Shown one piece after another: positions 9,801-16,980 of a stretch of DNA of 64,000 bases; position 1 is the first letter of the stretch; the number at the start of each line of letters is the position of its first letter. The stretch spans positions 1,922,001-1,986,000 of the forward strand of contig NZ_VRSV01000001.1 in NCBI RefSeq assembly GCF_008017415.1, given 5' to 3'. Source of the DNA: Microbacterium hatanonis. Lineage in GTDB: Bacteria; Actinomycetota; Actinomycetes; Actinomycetales; Microbacteriaceae. Made by a program: the position numbers and the translations under genes. The notes under the pieces were generated by a model, which was given only the letters and a program-made list of their open reading frames with translations, was not told where the DNA came from and made no database searches.

Positions 9801-10492
9801 TCTCGTCGGCCGACCAGAAGTGGGGCCAGCAGTCGAGCGTCGTTCTTCTCCTCCCCCACGGGTACGAAGGCCAGGGACCCGACCACTCGTCGGCGCGCAT
9901 CGAGCGGTACCTGCAGCTCTGCGCACAGGACAACATGACCGTGGCGCGTCCGTCGACTCCCGCGTCGTACTTCCACCTGCTGCGTCGTCAGGCCTACCAG
10001 CGCCCGCGTCGTCCGCTCGTGGTGTTCACGCCGAAGGCCATGCTGCGTCTGCGCGGTGCGACCAGCCCGGTGGAGGACTTCACCAGTGGCAAGTTCGAGC
10101 CCGTTCTCGACGACGACCGCGGGATCGACGCCGCGAAGGTCACGCGCGTTCTGCTCCACGCGGGCAAGATCCACTGGGACCTCCGCGGCGAGCTCGAGAA
10201 GAACCCGCGCCCCGAGATCGCCCTTGTGCGCCTCGAGCAGTTCTACCCGTCGCCGATCGCCGAGCTGAACACCGTGCTCGACCGCTACCCGAACGCCGAA
10301 CTGGTGTGGGTGCAGGACGAACCCGAGAACCAGGGCGCGTGGCCGTTCATCGCGCTCGAGCTGGTCAAGCACCTGCACGGTCGTACGATCCGCCGCATCT
10401 CGCGCGCCGCAGCCGCGTCTCCCGCGACCGGTTCGCCGAAGGTGCATGCTCGCGAGTCCGCCGCGATCCTCGCTCAGGCCGTCGCGCCGTAA
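6818..10492 (+). CDS. kgd: Multifunctional 2-oxoglutarate decarboxylase / dehydrogenase E1-E2 component
   Basis: A 1224-residue actinobacterial Kgd (OdhA-type) enzyme: ThDP-dependent 2-oxoglutarate decarboxylation and dehydrogenase E1 with a fused succinyltransferase-like domain. Order: a short N-terminal segment (ANEWLVDELYEQFKSDRNSV, about 17-36) followed by a Pro/Ala linker; an E2 acyltransferase-type domain about 120-340 with the catalytic-type DHRVIQGAGSGEF; then the E1 domain with AHRGRLNVLTNI, the ThDP motif VNGDDPEAVVRVAQ and RRRGHNEGDDPSMTQP. There is no lipoyl domain, as is usual for the family. In mycobacteria and corynebacteria this enzyme is inhibited by unphosphorylated GarA/OdhI. 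Starts with GTG after a distant GAGGAAAG. Ends in a strong terminator. Confidence 0.95.
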   Translation: MSSQVTGVGTSNEGEFGANEWLVDELYEQFKSDRNSVDKAWWPVLEAYHPVVDETNATGAAPSEPKPVTAPIPVIGAPPVARTTAKPAKPQPIPAQAPKAAPVEAKPQVEPEADKVTPLRGMPKTLAANMDESLTVPTATSVRTVPAKLMIDNRIVINNHMARTRGGKVSFTHLIGWALVQALKEFPSQNVFYAEVDGKPSVVAPAHVNLGIAIDLPKPDGTRALLVPSIKRADTLTFDEFLSSYEDLVKRARNNKLTAADFQGTTLSLTNPGGIGTVHSVPRLMKGQGCIIGAGALEYPAEFQGSSDTILNELAVGKTITLTSTYDHRVIQGAGSGEFLKRVHELLTGERGFYDDLFAALRIPYSPIRWGKDIHVDLSERIDKAARVHELINAFRVRGHLMADIDPLEYVQRTHPDLEIESHGLTFWDLDREFVTAGFGGKRVMKLRDVLGVLRDSYCRTIGLEYMHIQDPVQRKWFQNNVEVKYTKPGHDEQLRILSKLNEAEAFETFLQTKFVGQKRFSLEGGESLIPLLDEILRGAASAGLDGAAIGMAHRGRLNVLTNIAGKTYGQVFREFEGSVALGNERGSGDVKYHLGTEGTFATETGTELPVYLAANPSHLETVDGVLEGIVRAKQDRKPIGSFSWLPVLVHGDAAFAGQGVVVETLQMSLLRGFRTGGTIHVVVNNQVGFTTQPSDARSSVYATDVAKTIQAPIFHVNGDDPEAVVRVAQLAFMYREEFHRDVVIDLVCYRRRGHNEGDDPSMTQPLMTNLIEAKRSVRRLYTESLIGRGDITQEEYEQAKADFQGRLEVAFAETHAAETGALPIADPDASDEPVAGEPETTGVSTEVVQSIGDAFVNKPEGFTVHTKLQQLLDKRLEMSRSGNIDWGFGELLAFGSLLLEGTSVRLEGQDSRRGTFVQRHSVLHDRANGQEWIPLSNLSQNQGRFWVYDSLLSEYAAMAFEYGYSVERADALVLWEAQFGDFGNGAQSVIDEFISSADQKWGQQSSVVLLLPHGYEGQGPDHSSARIERYLQLCAQDNMTVARPSTPASYFHLLRRQAYQRPRRPLVVFTPKAMLRLRGATSPVEDFTSGKFEPVLDDDRGIDAAKVTRVLLHAGKIHWDLRGELEKNPRPEIALVRLEQFYPSPIAELNTVLDRYPNAELVWVQDEPENQGAWPFIALELVKHLHGRTIRRISRAAAASPATGSPKVHARESAAILAQAVAP

Positions 10493-10500
10493 GCGCACGC

Positions 10501-10540
10501 GAAGAAGGCCCCGCACGGTTCGCCGTGCGGGGCCTTCTTC
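10501..10540 (+). terminator. Rho-independent-type terminator of kgd
   Basis: A perfect 18-bp inverted repeat (10501-10518 with 10523-10540; arm starts GAAGAAGGCCCCGCACGG) has a TTCG tetraloop. It begins 8 bp after the kgd stop and reads CTTCTTCATC at the 3' side. Because it is symmetric it could also stop rsrA transcription from the other strand. Confidence 0.9.
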
Positions 10541-10624
10541 ATCGTGCGGCAGGACTCTCGGCCGCGCACATCGGCGCGCAGCACCGCGCACGGTGCTCGG
10601 CGAGCGGCCTGCGCGTCGGAGAGG

Positions 10625-10867
10625 TCAGCGGGAGGTCTGCGCGGCGGAAAGGCGCGCGAGGACGAGGTCGCGCAGGTCTTCGGGCGCGGACTCCTTGCAC
10701 GCGCGAGCCACCACCTCGGTGAGTGTGCGCGCGACGAGAGCCTCGTCCTGACAGCCGGGGCACCCCTCGAGGTGCTGCTCGATGTCGTCGTGCGAGGTCT
10801 TGCAGACCTCGTGACGGAGGTACTCCTCCAGGTCGCGTCGGGCCTTGTCGCAGCCGCAGTCGCTCAT
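10625..10867 (-). CDS. rsrA: Mycothiol-system anti-sigma factor (RsrA/RshA-like)
   Basis: An 80-residue zinc-binding anti-sigma factor. It carries the ZAS signature H32-x3-C36-x2-C39 (HLEGCPGC) and upstream cysteines C4 and C6, one of which corresponds to the redox-active N-terminal cysteine of RsrA. In the family, disulfide stress forms an intramolecular disulfide, ejects zinc and releases the sigma factor. Its ATG overlaps the sigR stop (ATGA), giving coupled translation and stoichiometric amounts. Size and position match RsrA/RshA of Streptomyces and mycobacteria. Confidence 0.92.
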   Translation of the reverse strand: MSDCGCDKARRDLEEYLRHEVCKTSHDDIEQHLEGCPGCQDEALVARTLTEVVARACKESAPEDLRDLVLARLSAAQTSR

Positions 10868-11550
10868 TTCTCTACTCCCGACGCGGCGGTGAAGCCGCGC
10901 TCCTTCGCATAGCCGGCCAGCAGCTCACGGAGCATACGCCTGCCTCGGTGCAGGCGACTCATGACCGTGCCGATCGGAGTCTTCATGATGTCGGCGATCT
11001 CCTGGTAGGCGAAGCCCTCGACGTCGGCGAGGTACACCGCCAAACGGAAATCTTCGGGAATCGACTGGAGGGCGTCCTTCACGACGGATGCGGGCATCCG
11101 GTCGATAGCCTCCGCCTCGGCCGAGCGTGAGCTCGTCGCCGTGGTCGATTCGGCTCCCCCGAGTTGCCAATCCTCGAGGTCGTCGATGGTGCCCTGGTAG
11201 GGCTCGCGCTGCTTCTTGCGATACGTGTTGATGTAGGTGTTCGTCAGGATGCGGTAGAGCCACGCCTTGAGGTTGGTCCCCTGCGTGAACGACGACCACG
11301 ACGAGAACGCCTTGACGAAGGTCTCCTGCACGAGGTCGGCCGCGTCGGCCGGATTCCGCGTCATACGCATGCCAGCCGCGTACAGCTGATCCATGAAGGG
11401 GAGCGCCTGCTCCTCGAACTGCGCGCGCGTTTCCGCTGCCGCGTCGACCTCGTCGTTCATCACCGGCCAGTCTATGTCGGGCCACGACGCTTCCATCGGC
11501 ACGGTCGCCTGCGACGATCGTACGTACTCACGTTCCAAGATTGCGGGCAT
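10864..11550 (-). CDS. sigR: ECF sigma factor of the SigR/SigH thiol-stress type
   Basis: A 228-residue ECF sigma factor. Region 2 (about 48-115) holds [17 protein letters not shown] and [20 protein letters not shown]. Region 4 (about 160-210) holds [20 protein letters not shown] and [17 protein letters not shown]. Expected role: RNA-polymerase specificity for genes of thiol and heat stress (thioredoxin, mycothiol recycling, proteases), held inactive by the co-encoded RsrA. ATG at 11550 has AGGAG 5 bp upstream; M31 is an internal alternative. A perfect SigR-type promoter lies just upstream (11580-11605), so it is predicted to autoregulate. Confidence 0.94.
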   Translation of the reverse strand: MPAILEREYVRSSQATVPMEASWPDIDWPVMNDEVDAAAETRAQFEEQALPFMDQLYAAGMRMTRNPADAADLVQETFVKAFSSWSSFTQGTNLKAWLYRILTNTYINTYRKKQREPYQGTIDDLEDWQLGGAESTTATSSRSAEAEAIDRMPASVVKDALQSIPEDFRLAVYLADVEGFAYQEIADIMKTPIGTVMSRLHRGRRMLRELLAGYAKERGFTAASGVEK

Positions 11551-11579
11551 CAGGCTCCTTTCGCCTTCAGTAGAGTTGA

Positions 11580-11605
11580 AACCGATGACCGCCGACGGCT
11601 ATTCC
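11580..11605 (-). promoter_or_regulatory. SigR/SigH-type autoregulatory promoter of sigR-rsrA
   Basis: On the minus strand, GGAAT (11601-11605) and GTT (11580-11582) are separated by exactly 18 bp. This is the published SigR/SigH consensus GGAAT-N18/19-GTT. It points at sigR, about 30 bp upstream of its ATG. The GGAAT lies inside codons 6-7 of the divergent aroA gene, so aroA coding sequence and the stress promoter are superimposed. Confidence 0.85.
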
Positions 11606-12940
11606 CCGACCACCACGAACGCGACAGCTCCCCGTGGGGAGTGGGCCGCGCCCGTGTCCGAGGGCGCCGTCCGCGCGTCGCTGTCGGTGCCCGGTTCGAA
11701 GTCGCTCACGAACCGCGAGCTCATCCTCGCGGCGATCGCCGACGGACCGGGGATGCTGCATTCGCCGCTCCACTCCGACGACTCCGCCCGCATGATCGAC
11801 GCCCTGCGCGCGCTCGGCGTCGGGATCGAGGCGGTTCCCAACTCCGGGTCGTTCGGCCCCGACCTCATGGTCACCCCTGTCGCCCCTTTCCGCGGCGGCA
11901 CCGAGATCGATTGCGGCCAGGCCGGCACCGTCATGCGGTTCGTCGCCGGACTCGCCGGGCTCGCCGGGGGCGAGGTCGTCCTCACCGCTCACGAGAGCGC
12001 GCTGCACCGTCCGATGGGCGCGATGATCACGGCCCTGCGCGAAGTGGGCGTCGACATCGACGACGGCGGTCGATGGGCGCTCCCCTTCGCCGTTCGCGGC
12101 CACGGACACGTCCGCGGCGGCGAGGTCGAGATCGATGCGAGCGCGTCCAGCCAGTTCGTCTCGGGCCTGCTACTCGCCGCGCCGCGCTTCGATGTGGGCC
12201 TGCGGCTGCGTCACGTCGGCGCCAAGCTCCCCAGCATCCCCCACATCGACATGACGATCGAGGCGCTCGGCCACCGCGGCATCCACGTCGAGCAGCCCGC
12301 GCCGGGCGAGTGGCTCGTGCCGGCCGGACCGGTGCGTGCGAAAGACGTGACCATCGAGCCCGACCTCTCTAACGCGGCTCCGTTCCTCGCCGCAGCGATG
12401 CTCACCGGCGGCAGCGTCTCCGTAGCCGGATGGCCGCTGCACTCGACACAGCCCGGCGCCCTGCTCACCGACATCCTGACCGAGATGGGCGGGCGCGCCT
12501 CGCGGCGCGGCGGCAGCCTGACCGTGACGGCGGGCGAGTCGGTCGTCGGGGTCGATCTCGATCTCTCGGCGGCGGGCGAGCTCGCCCCCACCCTGTTCGG
12601 TCTCGCCGCGTTCGCCGACGCTCCCACCACGCTCTACGGCATCGGACACATCCGAGGTCACGAGACCGACCGCATCGCCGCCCTGGTGGGCAACCTCCGC
12701 GCACTCGGCGGCGAGGCCGAAGAGCTCGAGGACGGCATCCGGATCGTTCCCCGCCCGCTCACCGGCGGCGTGTGGCGTGCACACCACGACCACCGCCTCG
12801 CGACGACCGGCGCCCTCATCGGGCTGCGCGTGCCCGGCGTGGTCGTCGACGACATCGGCACGACCGCCAAGACCATGCCCCAGTTCGCGCACCTGTGGCA
12901 GCGGATGCTCGACGGGTCGTCGACGCATGCGGGATCCTGA
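11585..12940 (+). CDS. aroA: 3-phosphoshikimate 1-carboxyvinyltransferase (EPSP synthase)
   Basis: A 451-residue EPSP synthase, sixth step of the shikimate pathway (shikimate-3-phosphate plus PEP). Motifs: [17 protein letters not shown] near residue 37, [14 protein letters not shown] (phosphate/PEP-binding loop, normally GNAGTAMR) near 110, and [16 protein letters not shown] near the C-terminus. An extension to 11393 is excluded because it would cover the sigR start. At 11585 a TAGAGT box (11571-11576) lies 8 bp upstream with no good ribosome site, so translation may be leaderless. The start overlaps the sigR promoter on the other strand. Followed after 15 bp by rsgA. Confidence 0.93.
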   Translation: MTADGYSPTTTNATAPRGEWAAPVSEGAVRASLSVPGSKSLTNRELILAAIADGPGMLHSPLHSDDSARMIDALRALGVGIEAVPNSGSFGPDLMVTPVAPFRGGTEIDCGQAGTVMRFVAGLAGLAGGEVVLTAHESALHRPMGAMITALREVGVDIDDGGRWALPFAVRGHGHVRGGEVEIDASASSQFVSGLLLAAPRFDVGLRLRHVGAKLPSIPHIDMTIEALGHRGIHVEQPAPGEWLVPAGPVRAKDVTIEPDLSNAAPFLAAAMLTGGSVSVAGWPLHSTQPGALLTDILTEMGGRASRRGGSLTVTAGESVVGVDLDLSAAGELAPTLFGLAAFADAPTTLYGIGHIRGHETDRIAALVGNLRALGGEAEELEDGIRIVPRPLTGGVWRAHHDHRLATTGALIGLRVPGVVVDDIGTTAKTMPQFAHLWQRMLDGSSTHAGS

Positions 12941-12955
12941 CCCCGTGACGGCACC

Positions 12956-13993
12956 ATGAGCTGGATCGACGACTCCGACGACGACGAGCCGGAGTTCGAC
13001 GAGTCCGACTTCCGCGCCCGTCCCAACCCTCGCGCCAACCGTCCGCGGACGAAGCGGCGTCCGGCGCACGCCGACGCGACCGTCGCGCGCGTGCTGGGAG
13101 TGGATCGCGGCCGGTACACCGTGCTCGTCGACGAGAACACCCCGGAGGAGCGACGCGTGACCACCACGCGGGCGCGCGAGCTCCGTCGCGAGCGGATCGT
13201 CACCGGCGATCTCGCCCGTGTCGTCGGCGACACGTCAGCCGACGAGGGAACGCTCGCGCGAATCGTCGGCCTGGAGCCGCGGACCTCGCTCCTGCGACGC
13301 AGCGCCGACGACACCGATCAGGTCGAGCGCATCATCGTCGCCAACGCCGACCAGATGCTCATCGTGGTGGCCGCGGCCGACCCCGAGCCGCGCGAGCGTC
13401 TCGTCGACCGCTACCTCGTGGCAGCGCTCGACGCCGGGGTACGCCCCCTTCTCGTCGTCACGAAGACCGATCTCGCCGATCCGGCGCGCTTCCTCTCGCA
13501 CTTCGACGGCCTCGATCTCGAGGTGTTCACGAGCGGGCGCGACGAGATGCCGCTGGAGCGCATCGGCGCCGCCCTGATCGATCACTCGACGGTCTTCGTC
13601 GGGCACTCCGGCGTGGGGAAGTCCACGCTCGTCAACGCCCTCACCGGCTCGGACCGAGCGACCGGGCACGTGAACGAGGTCACCGGCCGCGGCCGGCACA
13701 CCTCGTCGTCGACCGTGTCACTGCGCTACCGCGACGAGGCCGGCACGGGCTGGGTCATCGATACGCCGGGGGTCCGTTCGTTCGGGCTGGGGCACGTCGA
13801 TCCCGCCAACATCCTGGGCGCCTTCACCGAGCTGGCCCTGGTCGCCGAGGACTGCCCGCGCGGATGCACGCATCTTCCCGATGCGCCCGACTGCGCGATC
13901 GTGGAGGCCGTGAGCGAGGGCCGGCTGGGTCCGGAGGGCCCCGCGCGATTGGATTCCCTGCAGCGGCTGTTGGCCACCTTCGCCGGATCGTAG
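12956..13993 (+). CDS. rsgA: Ribosome small-subunit-dependent GTPase A
   Basis: A 345-residue circularly permuted GTPase for 30S subunit maturation. The motifs appear in permuted order: G4 TKTDLAD (about 167), G1 GHSGVGKST (about 220) and G3 DTPG (about 263). A zinc-binding end has DCPRGCTHLPDAPDC (about 300-314). The N-terminal OB-fold follows an acidic, then basic low-complexity tail (residues 1-35). It follows aroA by 15 bp, as in mycobacteria. Its TAG stop forms part of a candidate -10 box for the next gene. Confidence 0.94.
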   Translation: MSWIDDSDDDEPEFDESDFRARPNPRANRPRTKRRPAHADATVARVLGVDRGRYTVLVDENTPEERRVTTTRARELRRERIVTGDLARVVGDTSADEGTLARIVGLEPRTSLLRRSADDTDQVERIIVANADQMLIVVAAADPEPRERLVDRYLVAALDAGVRPLLVVTKTDLADPARFLSHFDGLDLEVFTSGRDEMPLERIGAALIDHSTVFVGHSGVGKSTLVNALTGSDRATGHVNEVTGRGRHTSSSTVSLRYRDEAGTGWVIDTPGVRSFGLGHVDPANILGAFTELALVAEDCPRGCTHLPDAPDCAIVEAVSEGRLGPEGPARLDSLQRLLATFAGS

Positions 13994-14002
13994 GCTGGTC
14001 GG

Positions 14003-14476
14003 GTGACCCATCTCGAACCCGGCTCCGTTGCTCCCGATTTCACCCTCCTCGACCAGGACGAGCGACCGGTATCGCTCTCGGACTTCCGCGGCCGTCGCGT
14101 CATCCTGTACTTCTACCCTGCCGCCATGACCCCGGGGTGCACGACGCAGGCCTGCGATTTCCGAGACAGCATGGGATCGCTGCAGGGCGCCGGGTACACC
14201 GTGCTCGGAATCTCGCGCGACGAACCCGCCAAGCTGCGTGAGTTCCGCGAGAACGACGCGATCACCTTCCCCCTGCTCAGCGACCCCGACCACGCCGTGC
14301 ACGAGGCGTACGGGGCGTGGGGTGAGAAGCAGAACTACGGCAAGACGATCACCGGCGTGCTGCGGTCGACGTTCGTGCTCGACGAGGACGGCGTCCTCGT
14401 CGAAGCCCTGTACAACGTGAAGGCCACCGGGCACGTCGCACGTCTGCGCAAGACCCTCGGTGTCGACGCCGCCTGA
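14003..14476 (+). CDS. bcp: Thioredoxin-dependent thiol peroxidase (peroxiredoxin, Bcp/PrxQ)
   Basis: A 157-residue atypical 2-Cys peroxiredoxin. The peroxidatic cysteine C46 and resolving C51 sit in TPGCTTQAC, and PDFTLLDQD is the usual N-terminal strand. It reduces H2O2 and organic hydroperoxides with thioredoxin. It starts with GTG. TAGGCT at 13991-13996 ends 6 bp before the GTG and overlaps the rsgA stop, which suggests its own leaderless promoter in addition to readthrough. Its placement a few genes from the SigR thiol-stress regulon fits its job, but no SigR consensus was seen in front of it. Confidence 0.93.
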   Translation: MTHLEPGSVAPDFTLLDQDERPVSLSDFRGRRVILYFYPAAMTPGCTTQACDFRDSMGSLQGAGYTVLGISRDEPAKLREFRENDAITFPLLSDPDHAVHEAYGAWGEKQNYGKTITGVLRSTFVLDEDGVLVEALYNVKATGHVARLRKTLGVDAA

Positions 14477-14490
14477 CGGACGGCGCCTTC

Positions 14491-14871
14491 TCACACGTCG
14501 TCGGGGCGTTCCGGCGCGGCCCGCCTGACGGCCGCGACGAGGAGCACGAGCCCGATCGCGCCCGGAGCGGCGATCGCGAGGGCCGTGAGCGGATCCGCCC
14601 CGATCCCCGTGAGCGCACCCAGCGCGACCGCGAGGATGAGGATCTGTACGACGATCCCTCCCGAGCGTCCCCACGACTGGTCGCGCGCCGTGGCGACGGC
14701 GAACGCGCCCAGGGCGCCCGCCGCGACCACGGTGAGCACGATCAGCGCGAGAGCCGTGGTCAGGAAGACGGTGTCGCCCTCGACGAGCGCGGCGATCTGC
14801 CACACCACGAGCGCGAGCGCTCCCGCAGCTTCCAGGGCCAGCACGGCTGCAGCGAGAACGCGCACGGGCAC
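14491..14871 (-). CDS. Small four-helix membrane protein, unknown function
   Basis: 126 residues with four hydrophobic segments: about 5-27, 36-58, 72-92 and 97-116. A short charged tail (RRAAPERPDDV) follows. No catalytic motif is recognisable. Start GTG at 14871 with AGGA 7 bp upstream. It converges with bcp with only 14 bp between stops. Not recognised as a named family; likely a conserved actinobacterial membrane protein. Confidence 0.7.
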   Translation of the reverse strand: MPVRVLAAAVLALEAAGALALVVWQIAALVEGDTVFLTTALALIVLTVVAAGALGAFAVATARDQSWGRSGGIVVQILILAVALGALTGIGADPLTALAIAAPGAIGLVLLVAAVRRAAPERPDDV

Positions 14872-14948
14872 GATGCGTCCTTTCGGGAACCGGATGCAAG
14901 CGGTAACTCCCTGGAAACCTGCCGGTTACCTCTTGATCGTCCGGGAGC

Positions 14949-14986
14949 GCTGTGGGAGCATGGTCGAAGCCGTGTGCTCCCACAGC
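14949..14986. promoter_or_regulatory. Perfect 12-bp inverted repeat upstream of whiB1
   Basis: GCTGTGGGAGCA (14949-14960) and TGCTCCCACAGC (14975-14986) are perfect inverted repeats with a 14-bp spacer, about 100 bp before the whiB1 ATG. The site could be an operator or a hairpin in a long leader. A second, weaker pair GGTAAC (14902-14907) and GTTACC (14925-14930) lies upstream. The rest of 14872-15085 shows no coding sequence. Confidence 0.6.
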
Positions 14987-15085
14987 GAAGTGGGGCGGGC
15001 CTTCTGCCCGCATCTCCCACCAGGGTACCCGACACCCGAATACGGGATCCGAACCCATCCGACTTACGTCACAAGGAGCACCACC

Positions 15086-15334
15086 ATGGATTGGCGCGAC
15101 AAATCCGCCTGCCTCACCGTCGACCCCGAGCTGTTCTTCCCCGTGGGGAACACCGGACCGGCCGTCGACCAGATCGAGAAGGCGAAGTCCGTCTGCGCCC
15201 GGTGCACCGTCACCGAGGTGTGCCTGCAGTACGCGCTCGAGTCCGGTCAGGACTCCGGTGTCTGGGGCGGCCTGTCGGAAGACGAGCGTCGCGCGCTGAA
15301 GCGACGCGCCGCACGCGCCCGCCGCGCTTCCTGA
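15086..15334 (+). CDS. whiB1: WhiB1/WblE-type iron-sulfur transcriptional regulator
   Basis: An 82-residue Wbl protein with [4Fe-4S] ligands C9, C37, C40 and C46, the GVWGG turn (58-62) and a basic tail (LKRRAARARRAS). The DPELFFPVGNTGPA stretch matches WhiB1/WblE, a nitric-oxide-sensitive, usually essential regulator that binds the primary sigma factor region 4. ATG at 15086 has AAGGAG 7-8 bp before it; the frame upstream is not Wbl-like. It converges with pdtaS, the same pairing as Rv3219-Rv3220c. The long 214-bp leader with inverted repeats suggests regulation. Confidence 0.94.
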   Translation: MDWRDKSACLTVDPELFFPVGNTGPAVDQIEKAKSVCARCTVTEVCLQYALESGQDSGVWGGLSEDERRALKRRAARARRAS

Positions 15335-15415
15335 GCACCCACGACCTGCGTCACGCGAGCGTCACCGGGCCACGACACCGCCCGTGAGGCGACTCGCGTG
15401 GTGACGAACCGCGCA

Positions 15416-15451
15416 CTGAGCGGGGAGCTTCTTCGGATGCTCCCCGCTCAG
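15416..15451. terminator. Bidirectional terminator between whiB1 and pdtaS
   Basis: A 13-bp perfect inverted repeat (15416-15428 CTGAGCGGGGAGC with 15439-15451) has a 10-nt loop between converging genes. The right arm overlaps the last codons and stop of pdtaS. A further imperfect stem (CGTCACGCGAG with CTCGCGTGGTGACG) spans about 15351-15405. Confidence 0.75.
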
Positions 15452-16941
15452 GCGCGAGAGCGGTCGATGTAGCGCATCGGGATGTCGATCGTCACCTCGG
15501 TGCCGCTGCCGACCAGGGTGTGCCAGTCGATCGTGCCGCCCAGTTCGCCCTGGATCAGGGTGCGGACGATCTGCGTTCCGAGGCCCTGGCCGACGTGCCC
15601 CTCCGGCATGCCCACACCGGAGTCGCGGACCCGGACCTCGAGCCTCTCGTCGGAACGCTCGGCGGTGATCTCCACCTCGCCCTCGCGTCCGGCGAGTCCG
15701 TGCTCGACCGCGTTGGTGACGAGCTCGGTGAGAGCGAGCGCGAGCGGCGTGGCGTACTCGCTGGGCAGTGTTCCGAAGCGCCCCGTGGAGCGCGTGCGTG
15801 CGCGGGTGTTCGGGGCCGCGGCGACCTCGGCCACCAGCTTGAGCACGCGGTCGAACACGTCGTCGAAATCGACGTTCTGCGCGAGACCCTCCGACAGCGT
15901 GTCGTGCACCACGGCGATCGCCGACACGCGTCGCATGGCCTGGCTGAGAGCGTCGCGGGCCTCGTCGGAATGGGTGCGACGCGCCTGGATGCGCAACAGG
16001 GAGGCGACGGTCTGCAGGTTGTTCTTGACCCGGTGATGGATCTCCCGGATCGTCGCATCCTTCGTGATGAGCTCCTGCTCCTGATGCCTGATCTCGGTCA
16101 CATCACGGCACAGCACGATCGCGCCGATGCGCACGCCGTGATCACGGAGCGGGATCGTACGCAGCGACACCTGCACGCCTCGGGCCTCGATATCGGCCCG
16201 CCACGGCGCGCGCCCGGTCACGACCACGGGCAGCGATTCGTCGACCTCGCGGTCTGCCGGCAGGATGCGCGTGGTGACGTCGACGAGGGCCTCGCCCTCG
16301 AGCTCGTCGTCGAAACCCATGCGATTGAACGCCGAGAGGGCGTTCGGGCTCGCGAAGGTGGTGATCCCGTCGACGTCGAGCCGGATGAGGCCGTCGGAGG
16401 CGCGCGGCGCGCCGCGACGAGGCGCGGTCGGAGCGGCGAGATCGGGGAACTCCCCCGATGCGACCATGCCGAAGACGTCGTCGGCGCAGTCGTTGAAGGT
16501 GATCTGCTGACGCGAAGGGATGCGCGCTTCGCCCAGGTTCGTGTGACGCGTGAGAACGCCGACCGTGACCGCGGCCTTGCCGGCCTGGTTCGACGTGCGG
16601 ACGATCGGCACGGCGCGTACACGCGTCGGCGTCTCTTCGAACCAGTCGGGCGACGCCGAATCCACGATGCGCCCGCTCTGGAACGCCTCGAGCACCTGCG
16701 TGCGCCACTGCGGACGCACGCGGTCGCCGACGATGTCGCGGTAGAACAGGGTCGCGGCGCCTCCCGGGCGGGTGTGCGCGACGGCGACGAACGAGTCGTC
16801 GGCAGTCGGCACCCAGATCACGATGTCGGCGAACGCGAGGTCTGCGAGCAGCTGCCCGTCCCCGGCGAGACGATGGAGCCACTCGACGTCCGGTTCCGTG
16901 AATCGGCCCTGGGCATAGACGAGGTCGCTGAGCGTGGACAC
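15448..16941 (-). CDS. pdtaS: Two-component sensor histidine kinase PdtaS
   Basis: A 497-residue soluble sensor kinase: N-terminal GAF-like region (about 1-140), PAS region (about 185-290), then HisKA_2 with IREIHHRVKNNLQTVASLL and an HATPase domain (LALTELVTNAVEHGL, VRDSGVGMPEG, GLGTQIVRTLI). It belongs to the PdtaS family that signals to the antiterminator PdtaR and, in mycobacteria, senses nitric oxide and copper. PdtaR is not in this window, as is normal. The GTG at 16941 is preferred because TACGCT (16948-16953) lies 6 bp before it, the leaderless pattern of this genome. A longer frame to 16974 adds 11 unlikely residues. Confidence 0.9.
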   Translation of the reverse strand: MSTLSDLVYAQGRFTEPDVEWLHRLAGDGQLLADLAFADIVIWVPTADDSFVAVAHTRPGGAATLFYRDIVGDRVRPQWRTQVLEAFQSGRIVDSASPDWFEETPTRVRAVPIVRTSNQAGKAAVTVGVLTRHTNLGEARIPSRQQITFNDCADDVFGMVASGEFPDLAAPTAPRRGAPRASDGLIRLDVDGITTFASPNALSAFNRMGFDDELEGEALVDVTTRILPADREVDESLPVVVTGRAPWRADIEARGVQVSLRTIPLRDHGVRIGAIVLCRDVTEIRHQEQELITKDATIREIHHRVKNNLQTVASLLRIQARRTHSDEARDALSQAMRRVSAIAVVHDTLSEGLAQNVDFDDVFDRVLKLVAEVAAAPNTRARTRSTGRFGTLPSEYATPLALALTELVTNAVEHGLAGREGEVEITAERSDERLEVRVRDSGVGMPEGHVGQGLGTQIVRTLIQGELGGTIDWHTLVGSGTEVTIDIPMRYIDRSRA

Positions 16942-16980
16942 CCCCCTAGCGTACGGGGAGCCTCCCCCGTCCACCGACGC

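Noticed and set aside
6671..10591. A 1306-codon open frame antisense to kgd
   Set aside because: kgd is a full-length, motif-complete enzyme on the other strand. The antisense product is Arg/Val/Asp-rich with no domain, as expected in high-GC DNA.
14913..14941. ECF-type promoter (GGAAAC-like) before whiB1
   Set aside because: GGAAAC is present, but neither a CGTC nor a GTT box lies at the right distance.
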